The notes beneath the pieces are model-generated. The model saw only the letters and a list, made by a program, of their open reading frames with translations. It had not been told where the DNA came from and did no database searches. From assembly GCA_963816855.1 (NCBI GenBank), contig CAWFMA010000032.1:186001-250000 (forward strand): a stretch of DNA of 64,000 nt, given 5' to 3'. This DNA comes from DASTFP01 sp963816855 (GTDB lineage: Bacteria > Verrucomicrobiota > Verrucomicrobiia > Chthoniobacterales > Terrimicrobiaceae). The translations under genes and the position numbers were made by a program. Shown here piece after piece: positions 8,816 through 16,356 of the stretch; position 1 is the stretch's first letter; every line of letters begins with the position of its first letter.

Positions 8816-11571
8816 CGCGGGTTCCCTTCGGGAGCAATGACGAACCGAAATCCCGCGTCGTCCATTCGAAAAAGAGGATCATATGCACGACGGTAAGACG
8901 AGAGCATTTCCTCGGGGCGCGAGGTCGCCCAGGAACCGCCGCGCAAGACGCGCCAGTTGGCGGACTGGTTGTAGCGGTCGTTACACCACTCCCAGACGTT
9001 GCCTCCGAGGCCATAAAGCCCAAGGGAATTCGCCTGCATGGCCTGGACCGGACCAGTGCGCGAAAAAGCGTCGCTGTAGCCTCGCAGAAAGTTCCACGAT
9101 GCCGGCGCTCCCTGACGGGACTCTTCGCCGGCATAGTTCCCTGCGCCTTCCGGCGGCGGAATCGGTCCATTCCACGGGTAGACGTTCTTTATGCGACCGC
9201 TTCGCTCCTCGGGCGTCGCGCCTTCTTCGTGGGAAAGCCCAACGGCTTCGCTCCATTCGCGATCGGTGGGCAGCCGATAGCGCTGAAAGGCGGTAATCGC
9301 TCCTTCGCTTCGCTCCTTCTTGGTCAGCCACGCGCAGAATTGGTCCGCATCTTCCCAACAGACGCCGACCACCGGATCATCGGGAGTCTGTGGAAAACCG
9401 GGAGACTTCCAGCTGAGATTGCGCCGCGCGAAGCTATCCTGCTTGATCGCGGAAACCATCCCGCCCTCCGAGTCGTATTGCGTGGCCTGCACGAAAGCCT
9501 CGAAGTCGCGGACCCGGGTCTCAAAGCTGGCCATATGAATATCACCGAGCGGCACAAAGCTTATGCCGAGCGAATTGGTCCACGGTTTTCCGCGCTGCGG
9601 CGGCGCCAAAGTCGCCGCGGCCTTATTTGTCGAAGTCTTGGGAGTGGAAATGACGGGAGATCCGCCGATGGTCGCGGAACCGGGACGAAAGGAGATCCAG
9701 GCCCACGCTGCGCCGGCCAGAAGGGCACCGGCGGCCGCCGTGGCGGCAATAATTCGCGGCCAGCGGCGCCGCGGACGCGGGAGCGGGGGCAACATTGTCG
9801 TGTCGGCAGCCGGAGAAGGCGACGGCGCGCCCGGGGGCGGAGACAAGGGCAAAGCAGGTCGCCGAATATCGCCCTCGGGCGCGCGCGCGCGCTTCAGCGC
9901 GTTGTAGAACTCCGTCGCGCTCGAAAAAGTGTGCTCGCCGGAGATGCCGCGCCGAAGCACTCCCGTCGTCTTCAAGTCGAGCTTCCCAAGCGGAATAAAG
10001 TTTTTCGGGTCGCCGCCAAGCAAGCCGTAGGTCACTGCGGCAAGGCGGCTGACCATCGCCAGCGTGTCGTTGGAAGAAGCGATCTGGCCGGCCGCGATGG
10101 TAGCTGCGGGGTCGAGTTCGTGAGCTCCGGCCACCACGTGGATTTTGACCAGCCAAACCGGCCACTCATCGACCGGGCAATTGAGAAGGATCTCGGTTGA
10201 GGAGGCCTGGAGCCCTTCGGGAAATTGGACGAACACCCCCCCGAGACTAATGTCGGGCTTGAGCTTCAGATTCGCAGCCGCATCGGCAGCGACAGCCAGC
10301 TGAGAGAGAACTTGAAGGGCCTCACGGAGCGACAATTCGCTGCGGGCGCGCACCAGATCGATCAGCGAGAAACCCTCCATCCACTCGAACACGATGAAGC
10401 CGAAATTCCCGTCCTTCTCCAAAGCCAGGACTTTTACAAAACTTTGATGCCCCGCTTCCCGCGCGCAGGCGGCCTCCTGGCTCGCCACGGAAAACGCTGA
10501 GGATTCTCCCTGCAACATCCGCACAGCCACGCGCTGTTTTGCCTTTTCGTCCTCAGCATGAAACACCGACCCGGGCTGCGCCGGGTTCAGATCCTCGATC
10601 AGCCGGTAGCGGCCCTTCAGAACCGAACCGGCCACGGGACCCCCTCCCGGGCTCCGGGATTCGTTCGGATGAATCGTCTCGGAGCCTGAATTGCGTGAGA
10701 AGCGCGCCGAGGAAGCCGTGCCTCGCAGATCATCGAGACAACGCTTCAGTTCGACTCGCAGCTCCGCCGGGGACTGGAAACGTCGGGTGACGTCCTTTTC
10801 GAGCATCCTGCGCAGAAGGACGACAACGCATGAAGACAGCGGGGCCAGGACCTCGAACGGAGGGGATTTGTCCAGATGCTGCGCGATGATACTGGCTAGG
10901 GAACCGCTAAAGGTCGGCTTGCCAGTCAGCATGTACCAAAGCGTCACTCCCAGGGAATAGATATCGGAACGCACGTCCTCGACCCGCTGTTCAAGCTGCT
11001 CCGGGCTGGCAAAGTAAGGCGTCCCAACAAACCCGCCGCCGGTGAGCCCCGCCACCGACGCGCTCTGCGCAACGGCGGATTTGGCGAGCCCGAAGTCTAT
11101 GACTTTCACCAGGAGGTCGCCGTCGCCCTCCGTCACGAGCATAAGGTTGGATGGCTTGATATCCCGATGGACAAGGTGACGCTTCTCGGCCGCAATCAGC
11201 GCGCACGCCACCTGCTCGGCGATCTCAAGCGCCGACAAGGCGGCAAGCGGACCATCTCGCTTCACCAGTTCCTCCACCGTTTCGCCCTCAATGAACTCCA
11301 TGGCGTAGTAGTAGCTCTCACCCGCCCTCCCTAGGTGAAAGACTGATGCCACGTTACGATGCCGAAGCTGCGCTGCAGAACGAGCCTCCCGGAGAAATCT
11401 CTCCTCCACGGTGCTACTTCCCAGAAGCGAGGCGGCGATCACCTTCAGCGCAACGTAGCAACACAAGCTCGTGTCGAAGGCCTTGTAGGTCACTCCCATG
11501 CCACCATGGCCAAGCTCGACAGGCTGCCCCAAGTCGTCCTTGAGAAGTTGATAGTGCTCGAAATTGTCCAC
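8812..11571 (-). CDS. Ser/Thr kinase - pseudokinase - TM - FGE-like domain fusion
   Basis: The product has 919 residues. Residues 8-270 form an active-looking Hanks-type kinase: a GHGGMGV P-loop, a Lys in VALKVI, HRDIKPSN with Asp137, and DFG at 159-161. Residues about 320-565 resemble a second kinase fold (start GRYRLIEDL, hinge-like FIVFEWMEG), but the HRD position reads LKLKPDISLGG, so it should be catalytically dead. A Pro-rich linker leads to one membrane helix (about 605-628). The C-terminal 655-912 is a formylglycine-generating-enzyme-like (FGE-sulfatase) domain with YRLPTDREW and GNVWEWCNDRY. It lacks the paired Cys near the end used by true FGEs, so it is probably a binding domain. 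By topology the kinase is cytoplasmic and the FGE domain periplasmic. It is the first gene of a four-gene operon. Confidence 0.93.
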   Translation of the reverse strand: MDNFEHYQLLKDDLGQPVELGHGGMGVTYKAFDTSLCCYVALKVIAASLLGSSTVEERFLREARSAAQLRHRNVASVFHLGRAGESYYYAMEFIEGETVEELVKRDGPLAALSALEIAEQVACALIAAEKRHLVHRDIKPSNLMLVTEGDGDLLVKVIDFGLAKSAVAQSASVAGLTGGGFVGTPYFASPEQLEQRVEDVRSDIYSLGVTLWYMLTGKPTFSGSLASIIAQHLDKSPPFEVLAPLSSCVVVLLRRMLEKDVTRRFQSPAELRVELKRCLDDLRGTASSARFSRNSGSETIHPNESRSPGGGPVAGSVLKGRYRLIEDLNPAQPGSVFHAEDEKAKQRVAVRMLQGESSAFSVASQEAACAREAGHQSFVKVLALEKDGNFGFIVFEWMEGFSLIDLVRARSELSLREALQVLSQLAVAADAAANLKLKPDISLGGVFVQFPEGLQASSTEILLNCPVDEWPVWLVKIHVVAGAHELDPAATIAAGQIASSNDTLAMVSRLAAVTYGLLGGDPKNFIPLGKLDLKTTGVLRRGISGEHTFSSATEFYNALKRARAPEGDIRRPALPLSPPPGAPSPSPAADTTMLPPLPRPRRRWPRIIAATAAAGALLAGAAWAWISFRPGSATIGGSPVISTPKTSTNKAAATLAPPQRGKPWTNSLGISFVPLGDIHMASFETRVRDFEAFVQATQYDSEGGMVSAIKQDSFARRNLSWKSPGFPQTPDDPVVGVCWEDADQFCAWLTKKERSEGAITAFQRYRLPTDREWSEAVGLSHEEGATPEERSGRIKNVYPWNGPIPPPEGAGNYAGEESRQGAPASWNFLRGYSDAFSRTGPVQAMQANSLGLYGLGGNVWEWCNDRYNQSANWRVLRGGSWATSRPEEMLSSYRRAYDPLFRMDDAGFRFVIAPEGNPR

Positions 11572-11778
11572 TCTACGGCGTCGAATTCAAAGATTGCCGC
11601 TCCCAAACGAAAAGGCAATTGCAGACAATTCGTGGTCAGCAGCAGGGACCCCGACAACGAATTGATTCGGTAAACTGTTCCTGATAGTTGTTTGTTTGCG
11701 CCCCACCAATGCACTCCTTTTGCCCCATGTCCGGCATTGCAATGCGTCGCTCTCGAATCGGCGATTTGAAAACTTTCG

Positions 11779-12054
11779 TTGCCCGGCAAGCCCCCCACCG
11801 GAGCGCAAAACGACCCTCGAATTCCATTGAAAACCGGGGAAAATAGCAATTTCTACGATCGCGTAATATCAAGCGCAAATCGCTTTTCAAAAGAATTTTG
11901 GGACTTGGAACTACATGACAAGATCGGCATGATTTTGGCGTTTTTGCTCGGTGCTTTACTCGTCCTGGCATTAAGCCCGATCCTGCTGGTTTCGTGGCTT
12001 TGTCTTTTTGCAAAACGGCGTTTCCAAGGGGGTGCCTCGCCGCATCACCGGTGA
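11779..12054 (+). CDS. Small hypothetical membrane protein
   Basis: This frame of 91 codons has a charged N-terminal half, a single strong hydrophobic helix (MILAFLLGALLVLALSPILL, about residues 51-70) and a basic tail. I recognise no family. It may begin later, near 11840, since the first 20 residues look uncharacteristic. It lies just upstream of a dead M48 protease gene on the same strand, so it may be part of the same decaying locus. Confidence that it is a real gene is low. Confidence 0.3.
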   Translation: MPGKPPTGAQNDPRIPLKTGENSNFYDRVISSANRFSKEFWDLELHDKIGMILAFLLGALLVLALSPILLVSWLCLFAKRRFQGGASPHHR

Positions 12055-12075
12055 GCTCATTCAGAATTCTTGGCC

Positions 12076-12770
12076 GGTTCGTTCTTTGATGAACACGCTA
12101 AACACCGTCTACGGGCCAGGATTTGATCTGCGGCGAGCGCCCGATCCTGGCGCTGGGAAGCGTTTACGGCTTTCTCAACCGGGGGGTGCTCTCCTTTTAC
12201 GCCCTCTTGCTGGCAGAGCTTTGCTGCGAGAATGGCGCTGGCGGTGGCTGTTGCGACCGGCATGAAACGAACCTTGGAGAAGCATCCGTCGGAGCCATCG
12301 AGAGCGCTTCGGGCTCGCGAGCTGCAAAATCCCGCCGATCTGGAGGAGCGCCAACTGGAAAACATTGTAGGCGGGATGGCCATGGCGGGAGGCGTGTCTC
12401 AGCCACGCGTCTTGCTGATGGAAGGAGAAGCGGTCAAGCCGGAGCAGGCGGGAAAGATCGTGCACGGTCTTCGTCTCCCGGCGTTTGCTCGACTGCCTGG
12501 ACCGCGACGAGACTCAAGGGGTGATCGGCCACCTGCTCGCAGAGATCGCCAACGGCGCTTTTCATGGCCCTGATCTTGAGCCGCCTCGCAGCGTTTCTGG
12601 CCTACTCGCTCCTCACCCTGTTCGTTCTCGGGCGATTCATTGTTTTTGCCATTCGTGCGCGTGCCGGCTGGCGGACGCGACCGCGGTGCAATTGACTCGG
12701 AATCCCACCGGGCTGGCCAGCGCCCTTCGCATCTGGCAACGCTTGCCTCCCCGGTCCGCGGCGTCGGGTG
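12076..12770 (+). pseudogene. M48-family membrane metalloprotease (HtpX-like), frameshifted
   Basis: Fragments spread over three frames reproduce an M48 peptidase in order. A start FFDEHAKHRLRARI resembles the family's N terminus. ELQNPADLEERQLENIVGGM and AMAGGVSQPRVLLMEG match the pre-catalytic domain. LLDCLDRDETQGVIGH matches the segment leading to the zinc motif, then two hydrophobic helices follow (about 12563-12650), then LADATAVQLTRNPTGLASAL with the third zinc-ligand region. The zinc site HExxH is altered to HLLAE, and indels separate the parts. The gene is non-functional. A short 3' frame ending at 12970 with one hydrophobic helix may be its tail or unrelated. Confidence 0.65.
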
Positions 12771-12978
12771 GGCTGAACTGCATCCGTCGCTCAAACCAGC
12801 GCATCATTCAGCTCAAACCAATGGGGGCGAATGTGGAGTGGGAGGCCCGTCGGGATTATGCCGATTTCATGGAGGCTGCGCTGGCGAGCGGATTTTTTCT
12901 CGCAATTGTCGTCGTGATCCTGTGGGCCATCCGTCGTAACGGGGCTCCAAAATTTTCCATCATTTATTAATGTAAGAA

Positions 12979-13308
12979 TCATATTTTCAATATCTTAAGA
13001 ACTGTTGTCGCTATTCCTTCGGGAATTTCAAAACGGATAACATTGTCCTTGAGCAGTTGTTGGCCGAGCAAGGAGAGCCATTGGCGCGAACAATCGATCT
13101 CCTGAGGGACAAAGAACAATCGGCCGTCGGTTTCTTCGATCACGTATTTCATGCGCGCGTCGATGGCTTCCGTTTCGCCCAGCAGATTCGCGGTGAGAGA
13201 AATTTGCTTTTCCTTCGGTTCAATATGGAGGGTGGTCATTTTCCCGTATTCTTTGAGTTGGTGATTAATGAAGGCCTTCAGTAAGTGGCTGGTAAAACGG
13301 CTCCTCAT
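12979..13308 (-). CDS. Conserved-looking hypothetical protein
   Basis: The frame has 109 codons and begins MRSRFTSHLLKAFINHQLKE. The product is soluble, with a helical start and a beta-rich middle (HIEPKEKQISLTANLLGETE), and no membrane segment or Cys motif. I do not recognise the family; the organisation resembles a small alpha/beta domain. It is transcribed away from the lexA-like gene, leaving about 155 bases between the two starts that must carry both promoters. Composition is like a real gene and there are no strong competing frames. Confidence 0.55.
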   Translation of the reverse strand: MRSRFTSHLLKAFINHQLKEYGKMTTLHIEPKEKQISLTANLLGETEAIDARMKYVIEETDGRLFFVPQEIDCSRQWLSLLGQQLLKDNVIRFEIPEGIATTVLKILKI

Positions 13309-13445
13309 GAAGTTTGGTCTGGTTTGAATGCTTTCTGCGAACTCGTGATCAGGGAGAGGCTTGCAGATTCCTGTCCGCCATATGCTTCCCTATCCTATTA
13401 CGTTCATCATCAATGGCATCAGCGCCCGGGAAAGAAAAGGAGTTG

Positions 13446-13464
13446 CGATTTCTTTGAGAAATCG
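13446..13464. promoter_or_regulatory. Palindrome at the lexA start, candidate LexA operator
   Basis: The sequence CGATTTCT-TTG-AGAAATCG is a perfect inverted repeat with 8-base arms and a 3-base spacer. It ends on the first base of the GTG start codon of the LexA-like gene (13464) and lies 15 bases before an in-frame ATG (13479). A repressor bound here would block its own transcription or translation start, as expected for autoregulation. It is not a GAAC-N4-GTTC-type or CTG-N10-CAG-type box, so assignment as the operator is inference from position and symmetry. Confidence 0.5.
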
Positions 13465-14117
13465 TGAAATTACATGATATGAATGCCGTATTTTCTTCCG
13501 CTCATCGCCGTATCGCGGAAGCCATCTTGTCTTTCGAGCGAGAACAAGAACCGCCTTTCATGTCCGATCTGGTGAGACAACTGGGATACGCGGCGGAAAG
13601 CAGCCTGACCGCGACTTTGCGCCTCATGGAGCGCAACGGATTGGTGGTCATTCAAGGCGGAGGAGAAAAAGGCCGATCGCGAGTGGTGAGGCTGACGGCC
13701 AAGGCACGATTTGCGCTCGGCGCCGGCGGAATTCCTTTTTTAGGAACAATTCCTGCCGGTCCTTTGGAAGAGGCGCTGGCGCAAGCGAACCAAATCATGC
13801 AACCGGAGAACCTCCTGCCGTATCGGAAGGGAGATTTTCTCTTGCGAGTGCATGGCGACTCAATGATCGGCGATGGGATTTTGGATGGTGATTGGGTCTT
13901 GCTGCGTCCTAATTTAACGGTCCAGCACGGTGAAATTGCCGCTGTGCTCGTAGGAGAGGCGTATGAGGCGACTCTCAAGAGGATGATGCTGGTGCCGGAG
14001 AAGTCCGAAATCATTCTTCGCGCAAGCAATCCCCGCTACCCTGACCTGGTGATGAAAGCGGAGCGCGTCAAAGTGGCGGGAGTCTTTCGAGGGCTTATCC
14101 GACGTGCAAGCGCATGA
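13464..14117 (+). CDS. lexA: LexA-like SOS repressor/S24 autoprotease of the mutasome cassette
   Basis: The product has 217 residues from a GTG; an ATG at 13479 is an alternative start. The N-terminal 10-80 is a divergent winged-helix DNA-binding domain. The C-terminal S24 domain has an Ala98-Gly99 scissile-type bond in IPAGPLEE, nucleophile Ser133 in HGDSMIGDGI and the general-base Lys172 in EATLKR. This is the standard layout for RecA-stimulated self-cleavage. It sits first in a lexA-imuA-imuB-dnaE2 array and overlaps imuA by 14 bases, so it almost certainly controls the cassette. Its DNA-binding half is unusual enough that it may be a cassette-specific paralogue rather than the global LexA. 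Confidence 0.85.
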   Translation: MKLHDMNAVFSSAHRRIAEAILSFEREQEPPFMSDLVRQLGYAAESSLTATLRLMERNGLVVIQGGGEKGRSRVVRLTAKARFALGAGGIPFLGTIPAGPLEEALAQANQIMQPENLLPYRKGDFLLRVHGDSMIGDGILDGDWVLLRPNLTVQHGEIAAVLVGEAYEATLKRMMLVPEKSEIILRASNPRYPDLVMKAERVKVAGVFRGLIRRASA

Positions 14118-14766
14118 TTGCAAAGTTGTTCGGATGGAGGCCCTGCGAGCGCTGCTGGCGGAGAAATTCCCGCCGTCTCCACGCAGGTCGGAAAGCCGGC
14201 TTCTCATAGGCTACCCAGCTTTTGATCAAAAGGGAGGATTTCTGCGGGGCGCGATCACTGAAGTTTGTGGCTCCGGTGCGGGGGGATCGCTGTTTTTCGC
14301 TGCGACGATGGAAGCAGCTCTGCGCGACGGGTTTTTCGTCGGTCTCATCGATGCCGCAAATTGTTTTGAGCCGTCCGATTGGACCGATGCGCATCTTCGC
14401 CGCCTGCTTTGGGTGATCTGCGCAGAGGCCTCCTCCGCCATCAGGGCAACGGATATTCTTCTGCGCGACGGGAATTTGCCAATGGTGGTTTTGGATCTTC
14501 AGATGTTGCCAATGCTGCAATTGCAGCGGATTCCCGCGAGCACGTGGCATCGGTTTCAGCGTGTTATCGAACCCACCGTCACAACGCTGATAGTGCTTAC
14601 CCCGCAGCCTTTGGTCGAGGGGGCTTTCACGCGGGTGGTGGTCTCGACACACCTCACCTTGGAGGCCATGCAGCTTCGCCGTCCTGCGCTGTGGAAGCAT
14701 CTCGATGTGCAGGTCTTTGAGCGCGGCTCTGCCGCCTCCGTCGAGATCCTCCAAAAATCGGCATAA
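14104..14766 (+). CDS. imuA: ImuA-like RecA-fold SOS mutagenesis protein
   Basis: The protein has 220 residues and begins at a GTG inside the end of lexA. It shows the ImuA/SulA-like RecA-fold pattern: a GGFLRGAITEVCGSGAGGSL segment that resembles a Walker A region without the canonical GKT, and a hydrophobic beta strand with Asp (MVVLDL). ImuA is thought to link RecA or the polymerase complex with ImuB and DnaE2. Assignment rests both on this pattern and on its position immediately before imuB. The gene ends 12 bases before imuB. Confidence 0.8.
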   Translation: MQAHDCKVVRMEALRALLAEKFPPSPRRSESRLLIGYPAFDQKGGFLRGAITEVCGSGAGGSLFFAATMEAALRDGFFVGLIDAANCFEPSDWTDAHLRRLLWVICAEASSAIRATDILLRDGNLPMVVLDLQMLPMLQLQRIPASTWHRFQRVIEPTVTTLIVLTPQPLVEGAFTRVVVSTHLTLEAMQLRRPALWKHLDVQVFERGSAASVEILQKSA

Positions 14767-14778
14767 TGAGGAATACCG

Positions 14779-16242
14779 ATGTTTGGATGCATGGTGTTGC
14801 CAAAATTTCGCCTCCAAGCGGCTTTGCGCTGGCACGAGGTGCGCGGCCCGACTGTCGTGGTGGACGAAGCCACCTTGAAAGCTGTCCTTTGCGAAGTCAG
14901 CGAGGAAGCGGCGGTCAAAGGGATCGCTACCGGCATGACTTCCGCCCAAGCCCTGGCGCGAGACACCGGCATCGTAATCCGTTCGCGTTCTCCTGCCCAG
15001 GAACATTGCCTTGACCAAATCCTGATTCAGACGGCGTTCGGGCTTTCGCCGGATGTGGAACTTGTGTGCCCTGGCGCGTGCATCGTCGATCTGCGCCGCG
15101 TCGGGAAAACGATCTGCTGGCAGCAACTGGCCGACCAGCAAATTGAGCGTCTTCAGGCGCAGGGTCTGCGCGCTTTGATAGGAATTGCTCCCACGCCGGA
15201 CCTTGCTCATCTTGCGGCCCGCGGAGCAAGGCCCGCGGCGATTGTCTACGATGTCGGGGCCTTCGCGGGCAGCTTGCCCATCGAGGCCCTTGAGCCTTCG
15301 GAGAGCATTCGGCAAGTCTTGCGAGGCTGGGGAATTCACCGCGTGGGGGAATTTCTTGCCTTGCCCAAGTCCGGGACAATCGAACGTCTTGGGCCGGAAG
15401 CGGAAACTCTGTGGCGCAGGATTTCCGGGCGCAACAAACGCCCGCTTCGCCTGGTCCGCGCCGCGCCGGAATATGCGGAAGCGTTTGATTTTAACTACGA
15501 GGTTGAAACGATCGAGCCGATCTTGTTTTTGCTGCGGCGCTTTTTGGAGGGGTTGTGCGAGCGATTGCGGGCTGTGTATCGCGTCGCGCAAAGCCTGACT
15601 CTTTGGCTGCCGCTGGAAGATGGTTCCAGTCACCAACGCGTTTTTTGCATCCCCGCGCCGACGGCAAAGGTGGAGGCTCTTTTCCGAATTCTCCACACGC
15701 ACCTGGAAGATTTGCAACTTGCCGCGCGGCCGGTAGGGATCCGCCTGAACATCGAGGCGGCTCTTCCTGCGGGAGATCAACTCCAACTCTTTGAAAGCTC
15801 CCTGCGGGACCCAAATCGATTTGGGGAAACCCTCGCAAAACTAAAGGCGTTCCTAGGTAACGACAGTGTCGGCATACCCGCCAGAAGCAACACATACCGG
15901 CCGGATTCCTATCTCCTGGCGGATGGTTTCTCCGGGGAAAGAGAAACTCCCAAAAAAAACGCACGCCCGCAGGAACTGCCACGCGGACTTCCCTTGCGCC
16001 GATACCGCCCTGCTCTCCCAAGCGTGGTGCGCCTCGAAAATGAGCGTCCGGTTTCGATGGAATCAGCAGTGGCATGCGGCGCCGTTCGCGAGTGCGCCGG
16101 CCCATACCGCTTGTCAGGGAATTGGTGGGACAGTGAAAGCTGGCAACAGGAGGAATGGGACGTGGCGCTCGCCAAAGGAGGCCTCTACCGCCTCGCGCGT
16201 TGTGGGATCATGTGGAAAATCGAAGGCTGCTATGAAAACTAA
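14779..16242 (+). CDS. imuB: ImuB, inactive Y-family polymerase-like clamp adaptor
   Basis: The protein has 487 residues with the Y-family fold. The N-terminal palm (MFGCMVLPKFRLQAALRWHE) lacks the catalytic acidic residues, as in known ImuB. The helix-hairpin-helix thumb reads VLRGWGIHRVGEFLALPKSG. A QLQLF beta-clamp-binding pentapeptide is at residues 334-338. The last about 110 residues are the ImuB-specific C-terminal region, ending in a WW-rich stretch (GNWWDSESWQQEEWDVAL then YRLARCG). ImuB recruits DnaE2 to the clamp during translesion synthesis. An unusually long antisense frame covers this gene and is not considered real. Confidence 0.92.
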   Translation: MFGCMVLPKFRLQAALRWHEVRGPTVVVDEATLKAVLCEVSEEAAVKGIATGMTSAQALARDTGIVIRSRSPAQEHCLDQILIQTAFGLSPDVELVCPGACIVDLRRVGKTICWQQLADQQIERLQAQGLRALIGIAPTPDLAHLAARGARPAAIVYDVGAFAGSLPIEALEPSESIRQVLRGWGIHRVGEFLALPKSGTIERLGPEAETLWRRISGRNKRPLRLVRAAPEYAEAFDFNYEVETIEPILFLLRRFLEGLCERLRAVYRVAQSLTLWLPLEDGSSHQRVFCIPAPTAKVEALFRILHTHLEDLQLAARPVGIRLNIEAALPAGDQLQLFESSLRDPNRFGETLAKLKAFLGNDSVGIPARSNTYRPDSYLLADGFSGERETPKKNARPQELPRGLPLRRYRPALPSVVRLENERPVSMESAVACGAVRECAGPYRLSGNWWDSESWQQEEWDVALAKGGLYRLARCGIMWKIEGCYEN

Positions 16243-16356
16243 GCATGGTCCCTCCGGCGCACGCGCCGCCTCCGCGAGCCGCTCGGTTGCGCGGCTGGCC
16301 GAGCCATCTTTCTTTCGGCTGGCCGAAGCGCCTCACTCCAGCCGGATGGGTTCCGG

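Noticed and set aside
8048..8896. A 282-codon forward frame opposite the haem sensor
   Set aside because: It mirrors the DUF3365 gene, which has clear motifs on the other strand. The forward product has no recognisable features.
12232..12573. A peptide-like frame with LENIVGG, resembling a double-glycine leader of a bacteriocin or RiPP precursor
   Set aside because: The segment ELQNPADLEERQLENIVGGM fits the pre-catalytic domain of M48 proteases, and the neighbouring frames supply the rest of that protein. No exporter or modification genes are nearby.
14095..15786. A 563-codon open frame antisense to imuA and imuB
   Set aside because: It is a codon-bias shadow of two well-supported genes: it covers both, is rich in Arg/Gln/His and has no family pattern.
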